A DNA stretch of 64,000 nucleotides from NCBI RefSeq assembly GCF_039929605.1, contig NZ_JBDSQX010000007.1:20669-84668 (forward strand), written 5' to 3'. Position 1 is the first letter of the stretch, and every line of letters begins with the position of its first letter. The notes under the pieces are model-generated. The model saw nothing but the letters and a program-made list of their open reading frames with translations, made no database searches and was not told where the DNA came from. The position numbers and the translations under genes are program-made. This DNA is from Pelomonas sp039929605. Lineage in GTDB: Bacteria; Pseudomonadota; Gammaproteobacteria; Burkholderiales; Burkholderiaceae_C. Shown in pieces: positions 9,108 to 17,613 of the stretch.

Positions 9108-9184
9108 AGGCGCGTAGCTCAGCTGGTTAGAGCACCACCTTGACATGGTGGGGGTCGTTGGTTCGAGTCCAATCGCGCCTACCA
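9108..9184 (+). tRNA. tRNA-Val (anticodon GAC)
   Basis: A complete 77-nt cloverleaf is visible. The acceptor arm AGGCGCG pairs with CGCGCCT, the D-arm is GCTCAGCTGGTTAGAGC, and the anticodon stem CCACC/GGTGG encloses TTGACAT with anticodon GAC. The T-arm is GTTGGTTCGAGTCCAAT, with discriminator A and an encoded CCA end. It has its own promoter before it and a strong hairpin terminator after it. Confidence 0.97.
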
Positions 9185-9198
9185 AATACGGTAGGTTT

Positions 9199-9236
9199 AA
9201 AAGCTCTGTAGGTTGTTAAACCTACAGAGCTTTTTT
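9199..9236 (+). terminator. Rho-independent terminator after tRNA-Val
   Basis: A perfect 16-bp stem (AAAAGCTCTGTAGGTT with AACCTACAGAGCTTTT) closes a four-base loop and runs into a six-T tract. It follows the tRNA by 15 bases and ends the tRNA transcript. Confidence 0.92.
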
Positions 9237-9637
9237 CATTTCCGGCCGCCACCCAGGTCTGAGTTGGGCTAGTCCCCCCGCACGCCACCCATCGGGGGCG
9301 CCTACCGATAGCAGCGCCTTGCGCAGCCAATCCATTTCGTCCCCTTCGAGGCGGTGCGAGACGTGTGCGACCTGCTGAGGTGAACGAGATTGGTGGCCAC
9401 TGACGGACATCCGTTGCGCGGACGGTTCGGCTCGGACCCTTCAAAGCCGATTTGCTACCCAGGACTTCGCCCGTAGGGGCGCGCGGCGGTGAAGGTGCTC
9501 CGGATCGGGATCGGGATCGGTAGCATCGCGGAGTAGCGAGGCCCGTCACCGTCGATGACTTCGAGCTTTTTCCAGCAACTTGGCGCCACGCTGCACTTCC
9601 GATCGGATGGCCAGCAGATACCCCGAACTGACGCTTC
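9237..9637. other. 401-bp gap after the tRNA, no convincing gene
   Basis: Neither strand gives a protein I recognise. A 62-codon minus-strand frame (9222-9410) contains a plausible helical stretch (RLEGDEMDWLRKALLSVGAP) but no start context, and it could be a remnant. A short direct repeat, GATCGG three times, lies near 9503-9520. Promoter elements for the following regulator must be here, but I cannot point to a clear one. Confidence 0.4.
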
Positions 9638-10150
9638 ATGACGTTGCCTCTTTCTGACGCCGCCCCCATCGATCTCGCGCGAACCCCCGCCTTCACGCTC
9701 GGCGCCACGCGTGTGAACCCGGCTTTGCGGGAAGTTGTCGTGGCGGGGCAGGTCGAGATGCTGGAACCGCGGGTGATGCAGGTGCTCGTTGCCTTGGCCG
9801 AGCAGCGTGGTCAGGTGATTTCTCGCGATACCCTGAGCCAGCGTTGCTGGAGCGGGCGCACGGTGGGCGACGACGCGTTGACGCGCTGCATCGCCCGCGT
9901 ACGGCGCCTGGCGGAGGCCTCGGGCGACTTCAACGTCGAGACGATCCCCCGTGTTGGATACCGGCTCACTGCCGCCGAAGTCGAAGCTGAAGCTAAAGAC
10001 GAAGTCGAGGCTGCACCTGCACCGCAGCCTGCGGCCCCGCCAGTACCGGCGCGCCCCCAAGCCTCGACGCACCCTTTGGATAGCAAGTGCTCTGACCGTC
10101 CTTGCTGTATTGGTAGCAGTCGGCTTTCGCGCCTACGTCGCACAGGGTGA
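9638..10150 (+). CDS. CadC-like transmembrane transcriptional regulator, N-terminal DNA-binding part (frameshifted)
   Basis: The frame opens with an OmpR/CadC-type winged-helix domain (about residues 17-112): LEPRVMQVLVALAEQRGQVISR, the recognition helix around DDALTRCIARVRRL, and the wing ETIPRVGYRLT. An Ala/Pro/Glu linker follows (residues 112-140). The sequence then loses sense at about 10058 and stops at 10150. The membrane helix and periplasmic part expected after the linker are found in the +1 frame (see the next entry). The junction falls in a run of five C at 10054-10058, so one base of insertion there, a two-base loss or a sequencing error would explain it. If the break is real, the DNA-binding part is a soluble 170-residue protein cut off from its sensor. 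Confidence 0.6.
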   Translation: MTLPLSDAAPIDLARTPAFTLGATRVNPALREVVVAGQVEMLEPRVMQVLVALAEQRGQVISRDTLSQRCWSGRTVGDDALTRCIARVRRLAEASGDFNVETIPRVGYRLTAAEVEAEAKDEVEAAPAPQPAAPPVPARPQASTHPLDSKCSDRPCCIGSSRLSRLRRTG

Positions 10151-11672
10151 CGACCGCCGCGCCGCCGGAGTGCTGGAAGACAGAACCTTCATCGTGCTGC
10201 CCTTCAAGACGCACGATGAAGACGATGCAGCGTCGCGCGTTGTCGCGCAGAGCGTTGTCGCCTCGCTCACGGAGGTCTTGACCCGCGCCGGCCAGCAGGT
10301 GGTGTCGCCGGCCAAGGGCGAGAAATACCGTGGCGCCGATCGAAGCCGCATCACGGCGGAGACCGGTTCGCGATTCATCGTCGATGGCGAGGTTCATCAC
10401 GACGGCCGCTCGATGAGCGTCGCGCTGCGCATCGAAGACGGGCGCACGGGGCGGCTGGTGATGTCGAACGTCTTCGAGCGCCCGGCTACCGCTGACGTGG
10501 CCGGCTTCGCCGATCTCGTGGCCGGGTACGTCGGTGTGCGCAGTTGGTCCTACACGCCCAGTGCCGTGCCATCCAGCCACCCGGAGGTCGAGGCGGCCGG
10601 CTACCGCATTGCCGAACTGCTGGCACATCGCGAAACCCGAGCCGCCTACGACCTGGGCGCGGCCATGGCACGCAAATACCCGGACGACCCTCTCGCGCTG
10701 ATGCAGTTGGTGGCCAACTCGACCTTCAACTACTGGTCGTTCCAGCAGGATGAGGTCGAGTCCAGGATGCGCGCCGCCCGCGCGACCGAGCAGCGTGTCA
10801 GCAAACTCTTGCCACGCTATGGGGATCTGAGCGTCGCAAGGTCACTGTTCGTGCCGCCGCAATGGTGGACTGAGCGTGAGGCCCTGCTGCGCATGGGTCT
10901 GGCACTGGACCCGGATACCCGCCTTTCCGGGCATGCGCCGGCCGGTTTGCTGGGGGAGGTCGGGCGCCTGCGCGATGCCGAACAACTGGAGGGCGGCGAG
11001 TTGGGGCGCGATGCCTTCAATCTTGAAAAGATCCTGCGCCAGTACACCCTGCTGCGTACGCTGGGGGACCGTGCGCAGAGTGACGCCCTGGGTGCCCTGG
11101 TGGCCCGCTTCGTACCGGGCAACGCCGAGTTCGCGCTGCGCCAGTTCATGGCCAGTGACTTTCGCGGCCAAGCCGCCGAACCCGCGCGGCTGATGGCAGA
11201 TCCGACCCTCGCCTCCCTGATCGAGCCGCCCGAGCGGCCGCCCCGGATCCGCCAGATGCTGGCGGCCCTGCAATCGAGGCGCCCGCGCGACATCGACATC
11301 GCCGTGCCCGGGTGCACGCCCGCGTGGGTCAGCATGCAGACGACCGTCGTCTGCCTCGTCGGCCTCAGTGAGCTGGGTCGCCTGGACGATGCCTTCGCCT
11401 TCGCCCTGGCGATCTACCCTGACCTGCGCGCCGCCACGCGGGAGGCCGAAGACCAGCATTGGCTGCGGCGCGACCGCACGCTGTTCGACACCACCGTGCT
11501 GTACCGCCCGGAGCTGGCGCCGATGCGCGCCGATGCCCGGTTTGCCGCCCTGGCCGAGCGCATCCGGCTGCTGGACTACTGGCGCGCCGGACACCCGCCG
11601 GACTTCTGTGGCGCCGAGGCCGAGACCGCGGCCAAACCACTTCCCATCTGCGCCGCCATCGGCAATCCATAG
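9951..11672 (+). CDS. CadC-like regulator, membrane and periplasmic sensor part (continuation after the frameshift)
   Basis: The meaningful part of this frame begins near 10055 with KPRRTLW and one membrane helix (IASALTVLAVLVAVGF). A large C-terminal region of about 500 residues follows. It starts with a strand-rich segment (TFIVLPFKTHDED) like the TolB-N/FlgO-like domain found after the membrane helix in CadC-type regulators. TPR-like helical pairs come next, ending in a Cys-containing tail. The upstream portion (9951 to about 10050) is out-of-frame translation of the winged-helix linker and should not be read as protein. Together with 9638-10058 it makes one regulator of roughly 680 residues that would bind DNA from the membrane in response to a periplasmic signal. 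The target could be the neighbouring SnoaL/CapA genes, which is only a positional guess. Confidence 0.6.
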   Translation: MLDTGSLPPKSKLKLKTKSRLHLHRSLRPRQYRRAPKPRRTLWIASALTVLAVLVAVGFRAYVAQGDDRRAAGVLEDRTFIVLPFKTHDEDDAASRVVAQSVVASLTEVLTRAGQQVVSPAKGEKYRGADRSRITAETGSRFIVDGEVHHDGRSMSVALRIEDGRTGRLVMSNVFERPATADVAGFADLVAGYVGVRSWSYTPSAVPSSHPEVEAAGYRIAELLAHRETRAAYDLGAAMARKYPDDPLALMQLVANSTFNYWSFQQDEVESRMRAARATEQRVSKLLPRYGDLSVARSLFVPPQWWTEREALLRMGLALDPDTRLSGHAPAGLLGEVGRLRDAEQLEGGELGRDAFNLEKILRQYTLLRTLGDRAQSDALGALVARFVPGNAEFALRQFMASDFRGQAAEPARLMADPTLASLIEPPERPPRIRQMLAALQSRRPRDIDIAVPGCTPAWVSMQTTVVCLVGLSELGRLDDAFAFALAIYPDLRAATREAEDQHWLRRDRTLFDTTVLYRPELAPMRADARFAALAERIRLLDYWRAGHPPDFCGAEAETAAKPLPICAAIGNP

Positions 11673-11774
11673 TCGTCATCGGTGATCCATCGGCTGTCCG
11701 CCCTGTCCCAACGGCCCTGCCGCTGACAGAGTGAGACGGGTGGCAAAAGGCCACTTTTCGATGGAGAACCGAAC

Positions 11775-12332
11775 ATGATTCGCAATGCCTTGGCGCTGTG
11801 TGCAGCGCTCCTGCTCTCGATTTCGCCCGCCCACGCCGTTGACGCGAAGCTTGCCAACCCGCCCCTGAGCGCCGCCGACGAAGGCGCCGTGAAGGCGTTG
11901 ACCGGCAGCTTCGTCGACGCATGGAACCGGCACGACATGAAGGCCTTGCACGACATCGACACCGATGACGTGCAATGGCTCAACGTGGTGGGCCACAGCT
12001 GGGTGGGCAAGACCACCGTCTACCGCGGCCACTCGGCATTCCACAAGCGGATCGCCAGCCACTCCACGGTGCGCATCGAGCAACTGGACATCCGCCCCCT
12101 CGCCCCGGGCGTCGCCGTGGCCGTCGCCGTCATGCACTTCAGGGACGTGCCTGGGCCCGACGGCCAGGCTGCTGGCCCGGTCACCAAGACACGTGCCTCC
12201 TTCATCGCCGTCAAGCGCCAGGGCAGCTGGAAGATCGGCCACTTCCAAAACACGGCGATCGAGCCGCGCTTCGAGAACGACGACCTGCCGAACTGGCCCG
12301 AGGCGGAGTCGCCGCCCGTCGCGGGGAAGTAG
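11775..12332 (+). CDS. Secreted SnoaL-like / nuclear transport factor 2 fold protein
   Basis: The 185-residue product has a signal peptide (cleavage after SPAHA near residue 21) and a single NTF2-like alpha+beta barrel domain of the SgcJ/EcaC type. This shows in the opening helix VKALTGSFVDAWNRHDMKALHDID, a central VGKTTVYRGHSAFHKRI segment and the terminal strands SFIAVKRQGSWKIGHFQNT. Such domains bind small hydrophobic ligands or act as isomerases or hydrolases; no catalytic residue can be assigned here. A GGAGAACC Shine-Dalgarno sequence precedes the ATG. It lies 100 bp after the CadC-like regulator in the same direction. Confidence 0.75.
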   Translation: MIRNALALCAALLLSISPAHAVDAKLANPPLSAADEGAVKALTGSFVDAWNRHDMKALHDIDTDDVQWLNVVGHSWVGKTTVYRGHSAFHKRIASHSTVRIEQLDIRPLAPGVAVAVAVMHFRDVPGPDGQAAGPVTKTRASFIAVKRQGSWKIGHFQNTAIEPRFENDDLPNWPEAESPPVAGK

Positions 12333-12505
12333 CCGAACCTCGTCGGCTGAATGAGGCCGACGGGCCGCAGCGCAACAGGAGCCAGGCGCCTTGGCCGCCA
12401 AAAGCAATTCGGCTCGCCTGTCCGTTCCCGCCCCGTCAGCTCGTTCACTCCAGTAGCAGCTGACGCGCAAGCGCAGCGTCCTCACTTCTTGCCAACGGAG
12501 TTGCC

Positions 12506-12571
12506 ATGTTCAGGTCAACCCGGCTCACGGTCGTCCTCGATCGCCAGCCGATCAAGGCGACGTCGCCGTGA
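12506..12571 (+). CDS. Possible 21-residue leader peptide overlapping the next start
   Basis: The ATG at 12506 has a GGAG four bases upstream and opens a 21-codon frame whose TGA overlaps the GTG start of the CapA-like gene in the arrangement GTGA. This geometry is typical of translational coupling. The peptide is basic and short with no recognisable domain. It could equally be chance, since the GTG start itself is inferred. Confidence 0.3.
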   Translation: MFRSTRLTVVLDRQPIKATSP

Positions 12572-14022
12572 TTCGCGTCTTGCTCCGAGCCAGGCGTCGA
12601 GGGCTTGCCGTGCTTTGCGCGCTGCTTTGCTTCGCGTCGACACGGGTGTTCGCCCAGCCGGCCGAGCCCACTGAACTGCTGTGCAGCATGCGCACGGGTG
12701 AGTCCACCGCGACGCTGCGCGTCTCGCCAGGCGCAGACCCGCTGGCGCCTGCAAGCGTGCGGGTCGGAGACAGCTACGAGCTGCGCGCAGTGGCCTTGGC
12801 TGGCGCGGCGAGAGGAGAACGGGTCTCACACATTGTCGTCACCGTGCTGGACCTGGAGGGCACCGGGCGCCCGGTCGTGCTGTCGCAAAGCCGTTGGCCT
12901 GCGGCAGGGCACGATGTCCTCGGTCAGGACGCCGCCTGGCAACCGACCTTGTCGGGTTGGCAGCGGGCCTATTCGCCCAAGCTGGGCCGCGAACTGGCCT
13001 GGGGTTGCGCCTTGGTACAAAATGGCGCGACACCCGAGGGTTGGGACCGTGCGGATGCGACCGGAGACAACGCGGTCATGGCCCAGCGCCACCCTGCTTT
13101 CGTCAAGGTCGGCGCGGGCGCAGCGACGGTGCGGCTGGCGTGGATGGGCGACGTCATGCTGGCGGACGGGCCTGGCCGCCTCATCGCCCGTGGGCAAGAC
13201 CCGTTCGCCGCCGTCATGAACGCGATGAAGGGCGCCGACCTGCGCATCGCCAACCTCGAATGCGTCATCGCCACCGGCGGCACGCGTGCCATCAAGCCCT
13301 GGACCTTCCGCGCCCGGCCTCAAGCGCTGGACGTGCTGCGCCGCCACGTGGATGCCGTCTCACTGGCCAACAACCACTCGGGCGACTTCGGCCCGCAGGC
13401 CTTCGCGCAGATGCTCGGCCGGCTGCAGCAGGCCGGCCTGCCTTACTTCGGCGGCGGCACCGACCTGCGCTCGGCGCATCAACCCGCCATCATCGAGCGC
13501 AACGGGCTGCGCATCGCGCTGCTCGGCTACAACGAGATGTTCCCGCGGCGGTTCGAAGCCGGGCCCGACAGCCCGGGCATCGCCTGGGCCGACGAGGAAC
13601 AGATCGTGGCCGACATCCGCGCCGCCCGGGCCCAGGCTGACGTGGTCATTCCCTACATGCACTGGGGGCAGGAGCACAGCGAGACCTCGCACGCCCGCCA
13701 GCACGCGCTGGCCCGCTTGATGATCCGCGCCGGCGCAGATGCCGTGGTCGGCACGCATCCGCATGTGCGCCAGGACACCGAGGTCATCGACGGCAAGCCG
13801 GTGATCTACAGCCTGGGCAACTTCGTCTTCGACGGCTTCAGCGACGCGGACAACAACACCGGCTCCATCCTGTGGATGACGGTCACAGCGGCCGGCGTGA
13901 AGGACTGGCACCTGCAGGAAGTCCACCTCGATCCGTCAGGGAGCCCGCATTTCCAACGCGTTGCCGCAGCGCCTGCCGCCGATTTGGCGTCGGCAAGGTG
14001 GGGCGGTTTGATGAAGCCGTAG
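12568..14022 (+). CDS. CapA family protein (PGA capsule/polyglutamate-type metallophosphoesterase fold)
   Basis: The 484-residue product has a signal peptide (about residues 1-30, ending VFAQP), an N-terminal domain of about 150 residues of unknown fold, and then a CapA (PGA_cap) domain. Within it are the calcineurin-like landmarks MGDVMLADG, NLECVIA, SLANNHSGDFG, YMHWGQEHSE and VVGTHPHVRQ, followed by YSLGNFVFD. CapA proteins are linked to poly-gamma-glutamate export or anchoring, but many Gram-negative members are of unknown function. No capB/capC genes are nearby, so a polyglutamate role is doubtful. The GTG start is chosen for the signal peptide; a small frame overlaps it by translational coupling. 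Confidence 0.8.
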   Translation: MIRVLLRARRRGLAVLCALLCFASTRVFAQPAEPTELLCSMRTGESTATLRVSPGADPLAPASVRVGDSYELRAVALAGAARGERVSHIVVTVLDLEGTGRPVVLSQSRWPAAGHDVLGQDAAWQPTLSGWQRAYSPKLGRELAWGCALVQNGATPEGWDRADATGDNAVMAQRHPAFVKVGAGAATVRLAWMGDVMLADGPGRLIARGQDPFAAVMNAMKGADLRIANLECVIATGGTRAIKPWTFRARPQALDVLRRHVDAVSLANNHSGDFGPQAFAQMLGRLQQAGLPYFGGGTDLRSAHQPAIIERNGLRIALLGYNEMFPRRFEAGPDSPGIAWADEEQIVADIRAARAQADVVIPYMHWGQEHSETSHARQHALARLMIRAGADAVVGTHPHVRQDTEVIDGKPVIYSLGNFVFDGFSDADNNTGSILWMTVTAAGVKDWHLQEVHLDPSGSPHFQRVAAAPAADLASARWGGLMKP

Positions 14023-14233
14023 AAAGCATGTCGACCGCCATACCTGCTTGTCCAGGATCGGCGAGAAAAGACGTTCAGTCAGTAGGAGGCCGGTTCATTG
14101 GTTCGCTGTGCACCGAAGCGACAGGTTCCAGCAATAGCGTCCTAAATCGGCGATTGATTTGACTCCCAGCATCTGTACGCGAATTGGTTGCGACAGAAAT
14201 ATCCGTCATCAAATATCATTTTGGAGAATACTT

Positions 14234-15127
14234 ATGCTTGGTTCCGCGTCGGCGATGCGAAATTTCCCATCTGCTGTCAGATCGAAAATATCGAAGTTGG
14301 CAGCGCTTGCGCTGGCAGTTCTGGGGTCCATTGTTGCTTCCGGCACTGCGAATGCCGAAACTACCCAGATATTCAGCGCATCAGTCGGCGGCGTGCGCGT
14401 GGGCGAGGGCACAGACCACTTCGGATCATCACGCAGCGAATCGTTCCCGGTCGATGAGGCAATGGGTGGAACCTATTGGCGGACTGAAGCGTCGTCGAAT
14501 GACATCGGCGGGGGATTGGTTTCGGTAAGAACTGCGATCACGTCGCCGCCCAGTGCGACGCCTACGTATATCCAGAGCCTGCAAGCACATGCGCAACTTT
14601 CGTACAAATTCATTTTGGACGGGCCATCGACAACTGAGAATATTCCAATTCTTCTGAATGGCGCCGGCGGCGTATCGGCAAATTTAAATTATGGCAATGC
14701 ATTCGCCTCTTTGCAGCTCGGCGGTTCCGGGCAGCTTTATGCAAACTATAGCCTTGATGCGATCCTCCTGAACAACGGCAGCGAGGTCAGTTCGCATTCT
14801 TTCAGGGTGCACGACATCTATTACATAACTCCTGGAACTACGCTCGTTCTCTCGATGGAAGCCTTCTCTAGCGTGTCATATCCAGGCATCAATAACGGCA
14901 AGAGCGAGGCGACGTTTGCTTCAGTCGACCCGACTTTGACAATCCTGGGTGGTTTCGGCGAAACCTATCATTTCGTCGGACTGCCGGAATCGGCGATCGG
15001 GTCCCCTGTGCCCGAGCCGACGACCTGGCTCACCATGCTCGCCGGCTTGGGCGTCACCGGCGCCTTGATGCGCCGCCGCCGCGGACTCTGCTCAATCCCG
15101 GCGTGCGTGCAAAGCCTGATGGCTTGA
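14234..15127 (+). CDS. PEP-CTERM sorting domain protein
   Basis: The product has 297 residues. The start at 14234 follows GGAGA by six bases, and a signal peptide ends near GTANAET. The body is Ser/Gly/Thr-rich beta-sheet sequence. The C-terminus carries the full PEP-CTERM sorting signal: VPEPTTW, a short hydrophobic helix (LTMLAGLGVTGALM) and the basic RRRR. An unusual 14-residue tail follows the Arg cluster. Proteins like this are sorted by an exosortase to the surface or extracellular polymer. The gene and its upstream 200 bp are visibly AT-richer than the surroundings, a sign of transfer. No exosortase gene is in the window. Confidence 0.85.
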   Translation: MLGSASAMRNFPSAVRSKISKLAALALAVLGSIVASGTANAETTQIFSASVGGVRVGEGTDHFGSSRSESFPVDEAMGGTYWRTEASSNDIGGGLVSVRTAITSPPSATPTYIQSLQAHAQLSYKFILDGPSTTENIPILLNGAGGVSANLNYGNAFASLQLGGSGQLYANYSLDAILLNNGSEVSSHSFRVHDIYYITPGTTLVLSMEAFSSVSYPGINNGKSEATFASVDPTLTILGGFGETYHFVGLPESAIGSPVPEPTTWLTMLAGLGVTGALMRRRRGLCSIPACVQSLMA

Positions 15128-15248
15128 GGTATGCGTCGTTGCGGCCCCCTGCCGGCGGCTTTGCGGCCGTCCTCTGGCATGGCAGACCGCTACGCTTTTG
15201 TCATGCGTGCGGCGCGGTCCCGCGTCAACATCTGAAAAGAACACATCC

Positions 15249-15650
15249 ATGCGATGTACTCCGCCGGCCCTGGCGTGGAGCTTGGTTGCCGCGCTCGCCT
15301 CATTGGCCAGCGCCACCTTGCCCGCGTCGGCCGCAGCCCAGACGGCCTCGGCCGCTGCAGACCACAACGTTCCGGCCACCCGCACCTGGCCGTTGCGCGC
15401 CCGCGTGGTGGCGAGCGGCCTGAAGCAGGCTGACAAAATTGCCCAAGGCCAGGCGACCGGCGCCGAGTGGCGCACGACCCCTTTGATCGGCACGCGGCTT
15501 CGCGACCGCTACCTGCACGACGGCCGGGCCACCAGCTTGCGCGACCCGGTGCTGGAACATGGTGGTGAAGGCGAGATCGTGCGAAAGCGCTTCTTTGAAC
15601 TTGATGAAGACGAGCAGCGGGCCGTCTACGCGTTCGTCGCACGTCTGTAA
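15249..15650 (+). pseudogene. Signal peptide joined to the C-terminal end of a di-haem oxidoreductase
   Basis: The 133-residue frame begins with a credible signal peptide (MRCTPPALAW onwards, Ala-rich, ending near SAAAQ). From about residue 72 it reads GAEWRTTPLIGTRLRDRYLHDGR and HGGEGEIVRKRFFELDEDEQ to the end. In my judgement this is the C-terminal module of the large di-haem thiol oxidoreductase (DHOR/MauG-like) family. The haem-binding CxxCH motifs and the preceding several hundred residues are missing. It looks like an internal deletion that kept both ends in frame. The product may still be exported but cannot carry haem. Confidence 0.55.
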
Positions 15651-15669
15651 CGCTGACCAAAGGCAGGCC

Positions 15670-16343
15670 ATGAAAAGAAATCCTTTCAGATCTCTGACCG
15701 TCATCCTCGGCACGGCCGCAGCGCTTTCGCAGACGCCTCTCACGGCCCACGCCCAAGCCACCTCGCGTCTGTGCTCAGGCACGGCCGGTGAAACACCCGG
15801 CCCCGCCTGCCTGGCCGCACACCAGGACATCGGCGCGCTGCCGCCAGGGCCGCTCTACTGGAGCATCTACACCTTCGCAGACACCGAGGCGGCCGTGCGC
15901 GCACGACCGCCACATGGCGCCGTGGTGCAGGCCTTCGGCCGAGTGTGGCTGTTCGACATCGGCAGCAACGCGCGCCAGCTTCCTGGCGGTCGCCACGTGG
16001 CCGACGTCGGCCCGTTGCCGCTGGATGTGTCCACGGGCAACGTCAGCGTCGAATATCTCAAGTCCACCTTCTCGCCCGGCATGACGGCGCCGCTGCACGT
16101 CACTCCGGCCCCGAAGCCTTTTACGCGATCAGCGGCGGCACCTGCCTCGAAACACCCGACGGCGCGCAGGTCGGCCGCGGTGACGGGCACGCCCTGATGG
16201 TGAGGCGCGGCCCGCCCATGCTGCTTCAGGCCATCGGCAAGGAGCCCCGTCAGGGCTTCGCGCTGATCTTGCATGAGGAAGGCAGTTCGCCGACGACGCT
16301 TACTTCGACTTGGCAACCCAAGGGCTTGTGTCCCTTGGAGTGA
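15670..16343 (+). pseudogene. Secreted cupin-domain protein with a one-base frameshift
   Basis: The first frame (15670-16197) has a signal peptide (ending TAHAQA) and the first half of a small beta-barrel: YWSIYTFAD, VVQAFGRVWLF and VEYLKSTFSPGMTAPLHV. At about 16100 the sense passes to the -1 frame, which reads SGPEAFYAISGGTCLETPDG, GHALMVRRGPPM and ALILHEE to the stop at 16343. Joined, the two give a cupin of about 224 residues with motif 1 (H-V-H-S-G-P-E-A-F-Y) restored by one extra base. As it stands, the first frame stops early with nonsense sequence after the break. It is probably a recent pseudogene or a sequencing error. Confidence 0.65.
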
Positions 16344-16446
16344 TGGACAGGTTCGTCAAGATGGCTTGGCCTAGTAACCTCGACGTGCGTGTGCCGTGGC
16401 CGCAGTAGCTAGGGGAATTGCGGCTGCAAAGTAGTTCTGGTCACGC

Positions 16447-17564
16447 TCAGTTCGTCAACTTCGCTACGGCAAGTTCGCCGACCTTTCGCCCCAGCGCTGT
16501 CCCGACCTCAGTCGAGTTGCGATAGTGCACACTGCCTAGATGCGCGCGTTCGACACCTCTTGAACGAACGCGTCGATGGTGTTCCAAGTGCGCGGCACAC
16601 CCGGCAGCTTCGGGCTGGTACAGCTGAGTCGCGGAACGGGTTCGCCTGCGGTTTCTGCACGCAGGACTGCACCGTAGCCGCCGGCGACCGCGCAATGCGC
16701 GCAGGGGTACTCGGGGTGCATCGGAGTCTCGATGAAAGGCAGCCAGGATGGGGCGCGCTCGGTTGCGTCATTCCCGTCCTGATCGCCGTTTCGTATCGCC
16801 GTCAACGGCCGCCAGAACTGGTAGGAGAATTTGGCATCGAAGACAGCGTCGATTGCGTCGACCCCAACTTGCGCGAACACCGCGAGGAAGCGCGCATTGC
16901 GCGTCACGTCTCGCCCCGGTTGGTCGGTGATCGAATGCGCGAGCGGGAAGTAGACGGCCGGTCCGGCAGTGCTCCAGAAGCGTGCGATCGCTGTTTGCTC
17001 CGAGGAGCGCGCGTTGCCGGAGCGGGCGCCCATGGCTTTGACCTCGTCGTAGTCCCGCGACCAGATGGCGCTCTTTAAATCGGGTGGCGGTCCCGGTCGA
17101 AATTGATCGACGCGGTCGAGCGTCCAGCACAAGTTGACGCGAGGCGAATCGCCGCCAATGGGGACGACCGTTGGCACGTACATGCCGGGACTTGTCGCCG
17201 GGCGGTAGTACGCGACCTCCGCCGTTTCGACGGGGCGGCGTGCGACGAGTCCGGCCACCGCCTGTTCGCCTATGGCAATGCCGTCGCTCCGCGACTCGCC
17301 GTCAGGGATATGGGCGAGCGCGGCCATATATGCCGCCTCGATCGCGCCTCGCTGCGACGGCGCAAGCTTCAAGAGCATCGATCGGTTGACCGCAGCAACT
17401 GAAGCTTCAAGCGATGCGCCGGGTGGAGGCTTCAGCGTCCGGCTGGCAGCCTTCGGGTACTGGCGAGTGATCGCATTGACCGCATTGAATACGGCTGTCT
17501 GAACGAATGCGAATATCTCATTGCCTAGCGGACCGGGTTGATGGGCGGCAATGATTGCTAGCAT
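16447..17564 (-). pseudogene. Vanadium-dependent haloperoxidase / PAP2-like protein, frameshifted near the C-terminus and lacking a signal peptide
   Basis: The main frame (17564 to 16536, 342 residues) has the family's FVQTAVFNAVNAI helix, a central FWSTAGPAVYFPLAHSI, the FWRPLTAIRNGDQDGN motif and HPEYPCAHC, where the vanadate-binding histidine is expected (the usual Ser/Gly context is replaced by Cys/Ala). It stops at TAG directly after SNARI. The expected tail continues in another frame as SVHYRNSTEVGTALGRKVGELA down to 16447. Loss of a single C turns I-Y-G-S into I-stop, which suggests a one-base deletion. At the N-terminus the protein begins inside the domain and has no signal peptide; an in-frame TAG precedes the ATG. 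The gene is divergent from the ECF sigma factor. Confidence 0.65.
16532..16543 (+). repeat. 12-bp inverted repeat, left copy
   Basis: CTGCCTAGATGC at 16532-16543 is the exact reverse complement of GCATCTAGGCAG at 17561-17572. The pair brackets the haloperoxidase-like frame: the left copy includes its stop, the right copy includes its ATG. It may be chance or the scar of a rearrangement. Confidence 0.5.
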
Positions 17565-17572
17565 CTAGGCAG
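17561..17572 (-). repeat. 12-bp inverted repeat, right copy
   Basis: GCATCTAGGCAG is an exact inverted match of 16532-16543. It overlaps the first codon of the haloperoxidase-like frame and lies 42 bp before the chosen sigma factor start. Confidence 0.5.
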
Positions 17573-17613
17573 CAGGTGCGCCCCGTCTGCGCATGGCGAA
17601 AAAGGGAGCGAGC

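Noticed and set aside
14159..14233. Upstream extension of the PEP-CTERM protein by 25 residues
   Set aside because: GGAGA stands at the right distance from ATG 14234, and the signal peptide begins there.
9108..17600. Integrative element inserted at tRNA-Val
   Set aside because: No integrase gene and no second copy of the tRNA 3' end were seen downstream, although the stretch is clearly accessory.
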